DNA of 12,246 bases, taken from the NCBI GenBank assembly GCA_913031555.1, contig CAJWDO010000025.1, positions 1 to 12,246 of the forward strand, given 5' to 3'. Positions within the stretch are counted from its first letter, which is position 1. Each line of letters opens with the position of its first letter. Shown piece after piece: positions 5,770-12,246 of this stretch. The DNA is from an uncultured Alphaproteobacteria bacterium. GTDB lineage: Bacteria > Pseudomonadota > Alphaproteobacteria > Puniceispirillales > Puniceispirillaceae. The translations under genes were made by a program, and so were the position numbers. The notes below the pieces were generated by a model. The model had not been told where the DNA came from. It was given only the letters and a program-made list of their open reading frames with translations, and did no database searches.

Positions 5770-6954
5770 CTACCCCTTCACCGCGCCAAGCAGCACGCCC
5801 TTTGAAATAAACCGTGTCAGCAGCACCGACATGATGATGACCGGAATGATCATCACCACGGTAACAGCGCACATCTCCCACCATAAGACGCCCTTCTCGC
5901 CGGTGTTCTTCGCCGCGACCATGATCGGCATGGTCTGGACTTTGACAGTCGACAGAAAGACGGCAAACAAATATTCGTTCCAGTTGAGGACCAGAATCAG
6001 AAGTGTCGTCGCGGCCAGTCCGGGCCGCGTCAACGGCATCACGATTTCCCAGAAAATGCCAAGCCGCGTCGCGCCGTCAAGCTGCGCCGATTCCTCAAGC
6101 TCGATCGGCAGGCTGGCAAAGAAATCATGCATCAACCAGACAACGATCGGCAGGTTCGCCACCGCATAGAGAAGGATCAACGCCAGATGCGTATCCAGAA
6201 GGCGGACCGCCTGAAACATCACATAGAGCGGAATCACAACCACGATGGGAGGCAGGATGCGCTGCGATATCATCCAGAACAGGATATCACCATTGCCAAG
6301 CGACATCCTGAAGTGGCGGCCAACCGCCCGCACCAGAAAGAAAAACAGGGCCAGCGCCACTGTCGAGGACACCCACCACGGCACACCGGCATAGGTCGTG
6401 GCGACAATCACCACGATGATCAACAGCACGAAGATCATGATATTGCCGAACTTCGGACGGTACTGGATCCGCGCCAGCGCATAGGCGGCCATCGACCCGA
6501 CAGCCACACAGAAGAGTGTCGAGATGATGCTGATGACCACCGAGTTCGTGAAGGCAAGATAGATCTTGCAGATCTGCGGTTCCATCGGTTGCAGTGACAC
6601 AATCGGCGACAGCACGAAGACGACACTGTTATGGGCCAGAAGATAGATCTGGCGAACGATAGCAGTCATGTCACAGAAGGGATCGGCGGTGAAATTCACC
6701 CGCCATGCATCAAGCGTCGGCTGGAAATCCAGGAATGGTATATAGCTTGGCCCCTGGTTGACCGCCGCGGCGTCCTTGAAGGATGTGATGATCACCCAGT
6801 AGATCGGAAACAACACAAAGAGCGACCAGATGGCCAGAAAGGAATAGACCACCACCTTCGCCACCGGAGCCATTTTGCCGACAGCCGGCGGCTCGAAAAG
6901 ACGATCGAACAGGCTGCGGCTCTGCAGATCGAATTTAGCATGCGCGTTCTTCAT
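5770..6954 (-). CDS. sugar ABC transporter permease, MalG type, enlarged
   Basis: This inner-membrane permease subunit couples to the ATPase through the EAA loop ESAQLDGATRLGIFWEIVMP (288-307). Its C-terminal LLTRFISKGVLLGAVKG is typical of MalG-family ends. It has 394 residues, about 100 more than common MalG proteins. The extra length is mainly a loop after the first membrane segment (about 60-133) and two additional hydrophobic segments (about 170-188 and 194-210) separated by the VPWW turn. Other predicted membrane spans are about 33-55, 134-162, 232-250, 256-280, 312-335 and 362-383. ATG 6952-6954 overlaps the MalF-type stop as ATGA, with GAAAGG 7 bases upstream. The binding-protein-dependent-permease domain call is secure. 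Confidence 0.93.
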   Translation of the reverse strand: MKNAHAKFDLQSRSLFDRLFEPPAVGKMAPVAKVVVYSFLAIWSLFVLFPIYWVIITSFKDAAAVNQGPSYIPFLDFQPTLDAWRVNFTADPFCDMTAIVRQIYLLAHNSVVFVLSPIVSLQPMEPQICKIYLAFTNSVVISIISTLFCVAVGSMAAYALARIQYRPKFGNIMIFVLLIIVVIVATTYAGVPWWVSSTVALALFFFLVRAVGRHFRMSLGNGDILFWMISQRILPPIVVVIPLYVMFQAVRLLDTHLALILLYAVANLPIVVWLMHDFFASLPIELEESAQLDGATRLGIFWEIVMPLTRPGLAATTLLILVLNWNEYLFAVFLSTVKVQTMPIMVAAKNTGEKGVLWWEMCAVTVVMIIPVIIMSVLLTRFISKGVLLGAVKG

Positions 6955-8105
6955 GCCCGCGCCTTTCGTATCTGTCCGAGGACCACGTAGTTGAAGAAGG
7001 AAGCGCAGACAACAACCGTCAAAATCAGCAGCAGATATGCGATGGCCGCGGAAGACCCCATATCGTTCGCGCGCCAGACATAGACCGAATGCAACGTCAT
7101 GGATTCGGTTGAAGACCCCGGTCCCCCACCCGTCATGATGTTGGGAAGGTCCATGATCTTGAAGGCCTCGATGGCGCGGATCAGAAGCACCGTTACCGCG
7201 ACCGGAACAACCTGCGGCCAGGTCACCTCGCGGAAAATTTGGAAGCTGGAGGCACCATCGACCTGCGCTGCCTCGACATGGTCGCGAGGCACATTTTCAA
7301 GTGCCGCCAGCATGCAGATAAAGATGAAGGGAATCCACTGCCAGGAATCACAGACCACCATCACAAAGCGCGCCGACCACGGGCTTGCCGACCACACCCA
7401 GTCCTGCAGGCCCAAAAAGCCAAGAATGGGTTCAAACGGCCCTTTGGTTACATCGGCGATCATCCTCATTGCAAAGCCGACACCCAGCGGCGTCACCATC
7501 AGTGGAATGAAGAACAGGACACGAAAGAAGTTCCGGCCGGCGATCGGCTGCGAGCAGAGAAAGGCCAGTCCGGTGCCGATGATGAACTGCACGCCACAGC
7601 CGAACAGAACATAGAACAGCGTTGTGTAAAGTGTGCCGATGGCATTGCCCGACAACAGCGAGGCGCAGAGAAGCCAGGCAAGGAAAATTCCCATGGCGGC
7701 AGAGATCGTGCGGCCAAGCATCTTGACCCAGGTGGCCTTCTTCCATGATTTGAAAAGCCACCAAAGGATTGCGGCGGTAATGGCCGCAAACACAATCATG
7801 CCAAACACACTGACAGGATCTGTCCGGCCAAGGAAATGCACCTCGCCGCTGCCAAAGAACTGCTTCTCGAAATTACGCAGGCCGACATAGCGGAATTTCA
7901 GGCCGTCGCCGGTAAACCGCACCCGGCTGAGCGCGAACACCATCGAATAGATGGTCGGGAAAATAGCAAAAACCAGAATGAGGCTGACCGCCGGAGCGAT
8001 GAAAAAGGTGCCCGCATGGCGGTCCACCCACTCGCGCCAGCGGTCACCCGCTGAAACGCCAGCCGGGGCAAACCCCGGCTGGAGATTATTGATTATTTCA
8101 GACAT
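6951..8105 (-). CDS. sugar ABC transporter permease, MalF type, enlarged
   Basis: This 384-residue inner-membrane subunit has the EAA coupling loop EAAQVDGASSFQIFREVTWP (278-297) and the MalF-family word NIMTGGGPGSSTESM (322-336). Usual MalF-type sugar permeases without the E. coli P2 domain are about 290-320 residues. Here two extra hydrophobic segments (about 100-118 and 133-152) are inserted after the first span and the GLRNFE word. The other permease of this system is enlarged in a similar way, so the pair may have co-evolved. The start at 8105 follows the binding-protein stop by 11 bp with a short CAGG ribosome site. Confidence 0.93.
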   Translation of the reverse strand: MSEIINNLQPGFAPAGVSAGDRWREWVDRHAGTFFIAPAVSLILVFAIFPTIYSMVFALSRVRFTGDGLKFRYVGLRNFEKQFFGSGEVHFLGRTDPVSVFGMIVFAAITAAILWWLFKSWKKATWVKMLGRTISAAMGIFLAWLLCASLLSGNAIGTLYTTLFYVLFGCGVQFIIGTGLAFLCSQPIAGRNFFRVLFFIPLMVTPLGVGFAMRMIADVTKGPFEPILGFLGLQDWVWSASPWSARFVMVVCDSWQWIPFIFICMLAALENVPRDHVEAAQVDGASSFQIFREVTWPQVVPVAVTVLLIRAIEAFKIMDLPNIMTGGGPGSSTESMTLHSVYVWRANDMGSSAAIAYLLLILTVVVCASFFNYVVLGQIRKARA

Positions 8106-8116
8106 CGAGACCTGAA

Positions 8117-9592
8117 TTAGCCGCCAAACGCGAGCGCTTGCGCCGCGATCTGCTCATCACGACCAAAGTCCTCTGTAACCTCTTCCCAGCCCTCTTCGAT
8201 GTTCTCAAGAGCCTCGTCGACCGAGATCTCACCGGCGAGATAGCGCGCCAGTTCGGTGTCGAGAACGACAGCGGTGTACTTGTTGGCACCCGGGATCTTC
8301 ATGTCGGACGCCATGTTGAGGCTGTTCAACGCACCGTTGATGGCACCGATATAGTTCTCGGCGAGCGCCTGCGGCATGCCGGCCTTCACGAACAGGTCGG
8401 GGCTGGCAAGCTGCGACAGACGATACGGGTTGTAACCCGTGGCACCGATGGTCACGTCGACACTCGATTGCGCTGCCTGGTTCATGTAGGACAGGAACCC
8501 ATAGGCGGCATCCTTGGTCTTCTGGTCAGCCTTCTTGTTGACAGCGCCGGCCCAACCACCAAAGGCAGCGAACGGCGCGTAGTTGACGCCGTCGATCGAA
8601 TGCGGCGCATTGGCCTTGGTCACCGGAACAAGCTTGCCGGTGGCACGGTCAAGAACCTCACGCGAGCCGATAGCCGAAATCGCATAAAGCTTGCCCTTGA
8701 TCGCGGTGGCATCATCGTCAAGCTGCAGCGGTCCAGGGTCACCCCACTCGACCAGCAGGCCACAACGACCGGCCTTGAACAGCGCACGCGTGTCGCCGAT
8801 GTCGAGGTTCAGCTCTTCAGGCGGACCGTACTTGCCGGTTTCCTTATACAGCTCGAACGCCTTCTTCCAGCCGTCGTTGTTCACGACCGGCTTCATGTCG
8901 GCATTGTTAAAGTGGAAGCCCTGACCCGTGCCCTGGGTCTGCACGATCGGTGCCGCGAAGGTCTGGATTGCGAAGTAGGACTGCGCGTTACGCTTCTTGA
9001 AGATGCATGAGCCGAAATCGCCATCGCCATCGCCATTCATGTCTGAGCCATGAATCTTCGAGGCCACGTCGAGATAGTCTTCCCAGGTCTTTGGTGGCTG
9101 CAGGCCGGCACCGTCAAGAACGTCCTTGCGGTAATAGACCATCTGGAAGTCGCCATCGACCATAAGAAGCTTGGTCTTGCCGCCGACCTTCTGGCCGAAC
9201 TCGCGGAAATAAGGCGCGACATCATCAAGGTCGATCTTGTCGTCCTTGGCGATATACGGATCGAGATCCTCAAGCAGGCCGGCCGCGTCAAGCTCGACGC
9301 CCCAACCGGCAGCAAAGACGCCGACATCAATCGAGTTGGTGCCGGTCGACCAGTCACTCTGGATCTTCGGGAAAATTTCTGCGTAAGGCACCTCGGTAAC
9401 GACGATCTTCGCCCCGGTGGCCTCCTGGAATTCAACACCGCGCTCGACCAGACGGCCGGCGATGACGTAACCCGGACGGGTCAGGATGTTGACGGTGACC
9501 CCGTCAAACTCGCCCGCCGTGGCAACAGGGGCCGCGCCGACCAGCGCCAGGGCACCGGCGGTCAGTCCCAACAAACTCTTGCGAATTCGCAT
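8117..9592 (-). CDS. periplasmic sugar-binding protein of the ABC importer (solute-binding family 1)
   Basis: This is the first gene of the minus-strand operon and the likely substrate receptor. The start at ATG 9590-9592 is chosen because GGAGG lies 8 bases upstream and because it yields a clean Sec signal peptide: MRIRK, hydrophobic 6-23, and ATA cleavage site at about 24-26. A longer in-frame start at 9622 would hide this. The precursor has 491 residues, longer than MalE-like proteins of about 400. VNILTRPGY (33-41), PKTWEDYLDVA (167-177) and the GGWAG word are typical of extracellular solute-binding family 1. Residues 183-194 hold an Asp-rich EF-hand-like loop (SDMNGDGDGDFG) followed by Cys196; a second cysteine at 277 could form a disulfide with it in the periplasm. 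The ligand is unknown; a sugar, polyol or glycoside is expected. Confidence 0.93.
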   Translation of the reverse strand: MRIRKSLLGLTAGALALVGAAPVATAGEFDGVTVNILTRPGYVIAGRLVERGVEFQEATGAKIVVTEVPYAEIFPKIQSDWSTGTNSIDVGVFAAGWGVELDAAGLLEDLDPYIAKDDKIDLDDVAPYFREFGQKVGGKTKLLMVDGDFQMVYYRKDVLDGAGLQPPKTWEDYLDVASKIHGSDMNGDGDGDFGSCIFKKRNAQSYFAIQTFAAPIVQTQGTGQGFHFNNADMKPVVNNDGWKKAFELYKETGKYGPPEELNLDIGDTRALFKAGRCGLLVEWGDPGPLQLDDDATAIKGKLYAISAIGSREVLDRATGKLVPVTKANAPHSIDGVNYAPFAAFGGWAGAVNKKADQKTKDAAYGFLSYMNQAAQSSVDVTIGATGYNPYRLSQLASPDLFVKAGMPQALAENYIGAINGALNSLNMASDMKIPGANKYTAVVLDTELARYLAGEISVDEALENIEEGWEEVTEDFGRDEQIAAQALAFGG

Positions 9593-9631
9593 CTTCAATT
9601 CCTCCCATGAATTTCGAGACAATTTGTTTAC

Positions 9632-9652
9632 GTCACCTTGTTGCTTGGTGAC
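9632..9652. promoter_or_regulatory. inverted repeat GTCACC-N9-GGTGAC in the binding-protein leader
   Basis: Perfect 6-bp arms at 9632-9637 and 9647-9652 flank a 9-base loop, about 40-60 bp upstream of the binding-protein ATG. It could be a dimeric-repressor operator or a small mRNA hairpin on the minus strand. It directly abuts the shared motif that begins at 9651. Confidence 0.4.
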
Positions 9653-9664
9653 TATGACGTCTCA
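9651..9664 (+). promoter_or_regulatory. shared motif ACTATGACGTCTCA, copy in the divergent control region
   Basis: The motif matches the minus-strand sequence at 1116-1103 in 13 of 14 bases. It overlaps the right arm of the GTCACC/GGTGAC inverted repeat by two bases and contains the palindrome GACGTC and flanking ATGA/TCAT arms. It may be a binding site for a regulator of both transcription units, but two copies are thin evidence. Confidence 0.35.
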
Positions 9665-9886
9665 TGATGGTTCTAACGGTAGTGCAAAAAAATCTTGATG
9701 ACCATATGGCATTGAAAGAAAATTCATCCTTCCGGGCGACAGGGTCCGTAACCGGCGCCGGATCCATTGCCTTGAAATACCTGTTCGGAAAGCCTGCCCG
9801 AATAACTTGATTGTAAGGGGGCATGAGGGTAACTCTCGAACAACAGGGGCATCGCGCATGTCCGACATGGTTGGGATGATTTCACT

Positions 9887-10963
9887 GTGGGTTCAGGGCC
9901 GGAAAAGCAACTGAAGATTGGCATTCTCGGCTGTGGCGCGATCGCCCAGGCCGGCCATTTCGAAAGCGTGACCAAGGCGAGGAACACCACCCTTCACGCC
10001 ATCTGCGATGTCGCCGAGGATTTGTTGCAGCGCTTTTCAGTGACCTATGGCGCGGCCAAAACATACACTGAGTATGAACAGATGCTGGCCGACCCCGACA
10101 TCGATGCGGTGATTATCGCCACCGCCGATGCCTTTCATGTGCCGGCAACGCTGGACGCGCTGGCGGCTGGCAAGCATGTGCTGTGTGAAAAGCCGCTTGG
10201 TGTCGGCCTTGACGAGGTCGAGGGGCTTCGTGACGCGGTCAGGGCGTCCGGCTGCAAGCTGCAGGTTGGCCATATGAAGCGGTTCGATCCCGGCATTGAA
10301 AGCGCCAGAAGCTTCATCGAAGATGAAATGGGCCAGATGCTCGCCTTCAAGGGCTGGTATTGCGATTCAACGCACCGCTATCCGATGACAGATGCGGTGC
10401 AACCGCTGATCATCAAAAGCGCCGCCGCGAGAAAGCCTGCCCGCGATCCGAAACAGGACCTTCAGCAATATTACATGCTGGCCCATGGATGCCATCTTGT
10501 GGATACAGCGAGGTTCCTGTGCGGCGATCTTGTCGAGGTTCAGGCCCGCCACCTGCAGCGTTTCGGTGCCTATAGCTGGTTTGTCGATGTGGCCTTTGCC
10601 AATGGCGCGCTAGGTCATCTGGATCTGACGGTTGCCGTCCGCATGGACTGGCATGAAGGATTTCAGCTTTATGGCGAGCACGGAAGCGTAGTGGCGAAGA
10701 CTTTCAACCCGTGGCTCTTCAGGTCAAGCGAGGTCGATATCTTCCGCGAATCCACCGGCGGCACATCACGGGTGCTTGGCGCCGATGCGCATGTCTTCAG
10801 GCGACAGCTTGAGAGTTTCGCCGACGCCATTTTGAATGACACGCCGATTGCCGGCGCGGATGTCGAGGACGGAGTGGCCTCGGTAAGGGCCATGCTTGCC
10901 ATCGCGGAATCGGCACGAACCGGACAGGCAGTCAGGCTTGCCGATACATCCGGCGCAATCTGA
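9887..10963 (+). CDS. Gfo/Idh/MocA-family NAD(P)-dependent oxidoreductase
   Basis: This 358-residue cytoplasmic dehydrogenase has normal length. The N-terminal Rossmann fold is shown by IGILGCGAIAQ (11-21, GxGxxA type), DIDAVIIATADAFH (71-84) and CEKPLGVGLDE (100-110), where Lys102 is the conserved catalytic lysine. The C-terminal domain carries HGCHLVDTARFLCG (200-213), with His203 and Asp206 in the usual catalytic positions. Family members oxidise hydroxyls of sugars, inositols and sugar acids. GTG 9887-9889 is the only start after an in-frame stop at 9830, with a weak GGGA about 10 bases upstream. It leads the divergent operon, and its stop overlaps the next ATG by one base. It probably performs the oxidation step on the imported substrate; the exact substrate is not readable. 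Confidence 0.92.
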   Translation: MGSGPEKQLKIGILGCGAIAQAGHFESVTKARNTTLHAICDVAEDLLQRFSVTYGAAKTYTEYEQMLADPDIDAVIIATADAFHVPATLDALAAGKHVLCEKPLGVGLDEVEGLRDAVRASGCKLQVGHMKRFDPGIESARSFIEDEMGQMLAFKGWYCDSTHRYPMTDAVQPLIIKSAAARKPARDPKQDLQQYYMLAHGCHLVDTARFLCGDLVEVQARHLQRFGAYSWFVDVAFANGALGHLDLTVAVRMDWHEGFQLYGEHGSVVAKTFNPWLFRSSEVDIFRESTGGTSRVLGADAHVFRRQLESFADAILNDTPIAGADVEDGVASVRAMLAIAESARTGQAVRLADTSGAI

Positions 10964-10989
10964 TGCAGATCGGTCCGATGCAGATCGGT
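10963..10989 (+). repeat. 15-bp-period duplication at the isomerase start
   Basis: ATGCAGATCGGT is repeated exactly at 10963-10974 and 10978-10989, separated by CCG. It yields the N-terminus MQIGPMQIG. It creates two in-frame start codons, the first fused to the previous stop. It is probably a recent tandem slippage that brought the start into overlap with the dehydrogenase gene. Confidence 0.8.
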
Positions 10990-11805
10990 GTCTTTGCCAA
11001 AACCTTTCCCGGTGATGTGCCGCGCGCCGTGTTCACCGCCTGCCGGGATGCCGGCTTTCACACGGTGCAGTATAATATGGCCTGCTCGGGGCTCGGCTCT
11101 CTGCCACCAGAGATCCCGGCCGAGACGGCAAGGCAAGTCGGCAGCGCGGCGGCGGAAACCGGCATGCATGTGGCTGCAATCTCCGCGACCTATAATATGA
11201 TCGACCCCGACCTGGACCAACGCGCGGCGGGCCGGCGCGCCTTTGCGATGATCGCCGAGCGCGCAGCGGATATGGGCGCCGATATGCTCACAGTTTGCAG
11301 CGGCAGCATGGACCCGCATGACAAGTGGCGCCGCCACCCGGCAAATGACGAGGCACAAAGCTGGACAGAGATGTGCCGCGAGTTCGAGATCATCTGCGAC
11401 CTTGCCGAACAGCATGACATCCTCATCGGTGTCGAACCGGAGCCCGCCAACATCGTCAGCTCGGCGGCAAAGGCCGCACAGCTGTTGCAAGAATTTTCCG
11501 GCAGCCGGCTTCGGATCATCTTCGATGCGGCCAACATTCTGGAGAATGTGGCACCGGAGCATCACCGCAGGACGATTGACCGGGCGCTGACGCTGCTGGG
11601 CCCCGCCATCGCGCTTGCCCATGCCAAGGACCGGCATAAAGACGGGGCGGTGGCACCGGCGGGTTCCGGCATCATCGACTGGCACCATGTTCTTGGCGGC
11701 CTGTCCGGCATCGGTTTTACCGGGCCGCTGATCGCGCATGGCATGTCGGCGGATGAGGCGCCCGGCGTCGCTTCGTTCCTGACCGACCAGATGGCGAGGC
11801 TATAG
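10963..11805 (+). CDS. sugar phosphate isomerase/epimerase (xylose isomerase-like TIM barrel)
   Basis: This 280-residue cytoplasmic enzyme of the AP-endonuclease-2/IolE-IolI superfamily (COG1082 type) is metal-dependent. The barrel and candidate metal ligands are visible: ATYNMIDPD (75-83), Glu158 in IGVEPEP, Asp188 in IIFDAANIL, and His220/Asp223 in LAHAKD. The GPLIAHG word (254-260) matches a subfamily in which His replaces the last Glu. The start region is duplicated: ATGCAGATCGGT occurs at 10963 and again at 10978, so either ATG could serve; I chose the first because it overlaps the dehydrogenase stop (TGATG). Following a dehydrogenase, it most likely isomerises, epimerises or dehydrates the ketone product, as IolE, IolI or IolO do in inositol routes. 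The specific reaction is inference. Confidence 0.85.
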   Translation: MQIGPMQIGVFAKTFPGDVPRAVFTACRDAGFHTVQYNMACSGLGSLPPEIPAETARQVGSAAAETGMHVAAISATYNMIDPDLDQRAAGRRAFAMIAERAADMGADMLTVCSGSMDPHDKWRRHPANDEAQSWTEMCREFEIICDLAEQHDILIGVEPEPANIVSSAAKAAQLLQEFSGSRLRIIFDAANILENVAPEHHRRTIDRALTLLGPAIALAHAKDRHKDGAVAPAGSGIIDWHHVLGGLSGIGFTGPLIAHGMSADEAPGVASFLTDQMARL

Positions 11806-11809
11806 CGCC

Positions 11810-12246
11810 ATGCGACGCGGTACCTTCACAATCGGTGATGTGCACCTGTCGACGGCAAGCAGCGGTGACGGCCAGACCTGTTTGTTTCTACATGGGCTGT
11901 GCGGCACGGCAAGCCAGCCTGCCGAAGTGTTTCCAAACGACATCGGATGGCGCTGCCTGACGCTGGAAAGCCGCGGCCACGGGGAATCCGAGTGTGGGGA
12001 TTTCGCCAATCTTTCAATCCAGCGGTTCGCGATGGATGTCGCCAATTTTGCCGCCAGTCTAAACGGCCCGCCACCGGTGATTGGTGGCATTTCCATGGGC
12101 GCCGCCATCGCCCTGCGACTGGCGGTAAAATCGCCTGAGATGTGGCGCGGCCTGATCCTGGCGCGGCCTGCCTGGGTGGTCGAGGCAGTTCCGGATACGC
12201 TGGCCCCGCACCGGCGGATTGCCACCCTTCTTGCCGAACATCTTGC
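11810..12246 (+). CDS. alpha/beta hydrolase (partial, N-terminal 145 residues)
   Basis: The frame starts at ATG 11810, 4 bp after the isomerase stop, with GAGG about 10 bases upstream, and stays open to the window end. The alpha/beta-hydrolase core is clear: oxyanion-hole HG in LFLHGLCGTA (25-34), LESRGHGES (52-60) and the nucleophile elbow GISMG (93-97) with Ser95. The catalytic Asp and His lie beyond the window. The sequence resembles the small esterase/lactonase branch (enol-lactonase or epoxide-hydrolase-like) more than lipases. In this operon it might open a lactone or a cyclic ketone made by the dehydrogenase and isomerase, but the substrate is inference. No signal peptide is present, so it acts in the cytoplasm. 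Confidence 0.85.
   Translation, partial: MRRGTFTIGDVHLSTASSGDGQTCLFLHGLCGTASQPAEVFPNDIGWRCLTLESRGHGESECGDFANLSIQRFAMDVANFAASLNGPPPVIGGISMGAAIALRLAVKSPEMWRGLILARPAWVVEAVPDTLAPHRRIATLLAEHL

Larger units (their letters stand above)
9593..9886. promoter_or_regulatory. divergent control region between the uptake operon and the dehydrogenase operon
   Basis: These 294 bp separate the binding-protein start (minus) from the dehydrogenase start (plus) and must carry promoters for both operons. Contents: the GGAGG ribosome site for the binding protein (9601-9605), an inverted repeat at 9632-9652, the shared motif at 9651-9664, a seven-A run at 9684-9690, the palindrome CCATATGG (9702-9709) inside a near-symmetric ATGACCATATGGCAT, and the perfect palindrome CCGGCGCCGG (9752-9761). 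No convincing sigma-70 pair could be picked for either direction; TTGATT (9807-9812), 17 bases, then TAACTC is a weak plus-strand candidate. No small gene or known riboswitch is apparent. Confidence 0.7.

Noticed and set aside
8117..9622. Longer start at 9622 for the binding protein
   Set aside because: It would place ten residues ahead of the signal peptide and put the GGAGG ribosome site inside the coding sequence.
9633..9824. A 63-codon minus-strand frame in the divergent control region
   Set aside because: No ribosome site or recognisable sequence, and it would occupy the region where both promoters must lie.
9807..9835. Sigma-70 promoter TTGATT-17-TAACTC for the dehydrogenase operon
   Set aside because: The -10 hexamer matches only two of six consensus bases, so I mention it but do not list it as a feature.
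10669..11739. Long open frame of 356 codons on the minus strand
   Set aside because: It lies antisense to the dehydrogenase and isomerase genes, has a low-complexity Arg/Ala/Cys-rich translation without family words, and arises from high-GC codon bias.

Overview
The window looks like chromosomal DNA of a Gram-negative bacterium, most likely a marine-type alphaproteobacterium. This is an inference from the alphaproteobacterial form of addB-addA at the left edge, the compact ATGA/GTGA gene overlaps, the moderately high GC and the MalEFGK-type sugar importer with a Sec-exported binding protein. No rRNA, tRNA, CRISPR array, insertion sequence or transcription-factor gene is visible.

Left edge (1-1050, minus strand). 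The very GC-rich 5' part of addA (GTG start at 379, running off the window) overlaps by GTGA the end of a 224-codon reading frame. That frame joins, in frame, the N-terminal domain of a creatinase/prolidase-type M24 peptidase to the last ~110 residues of AddB. The junction is near 700-715. Both catalytic parts (the M24 pita-bread domain and the AddB PD-(D/E)XK motifs) are missing, and AddA has proline where the Walker A threonine should be. This is either a real rearrangement with decay of the AddAB nuclease or a chimeric/erroneous assembly.

Spacer (1051-1506). There is no intact gene. It holds two short tandem repeat clusters and, on the plus strand, what looks like a decayed fragment of an IolG-like Gfo/Idh oxidoreductase.

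Sugar catabolic locus (1507-12246). A seven-gene minus-strand operon, in transcription order, encodes a periplasmic binding protein, two unusually large MalF/MalG-type permeases, an ABC ATPase with TOBE domain, a DUF4432 mutarotase-like protein, a class I-type aldolase and a PfkB kinase. Gaps are 14 bp or less, or the genes overlap, except for a 59-bp gap before the aldolase that holds a perfect 13-bp palindrome. Divergently, across a ~290-bp control region, a plus-strand operon encodes a Gfo/Idh/MocA dehydrogenase, a xylose-isomerase-like TIM-barrel isomerase/epimerase and an alpha/beta hydrolase cut by the window end.

Together these genes suggest import of a polyol or sugar, mutarotation, NAD(P)-dependent oxidation, isomerisation, possibly lactone or ring hydrolysis, phosphorylation and aldol cleavage. 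The set of enzyme classes resembles inositol catabolism (dehydrogenase, TIM-barrel isomerase, hydrolase, PfkB kinase, aldolase, MalEFG-type importer) but lacks recognisable IolB and IolD, so the true substrate is unknown. A 14-base motif (one mismatch) shared by the control region and the DNA upstream of the truncated peptidase hints at common regulation.
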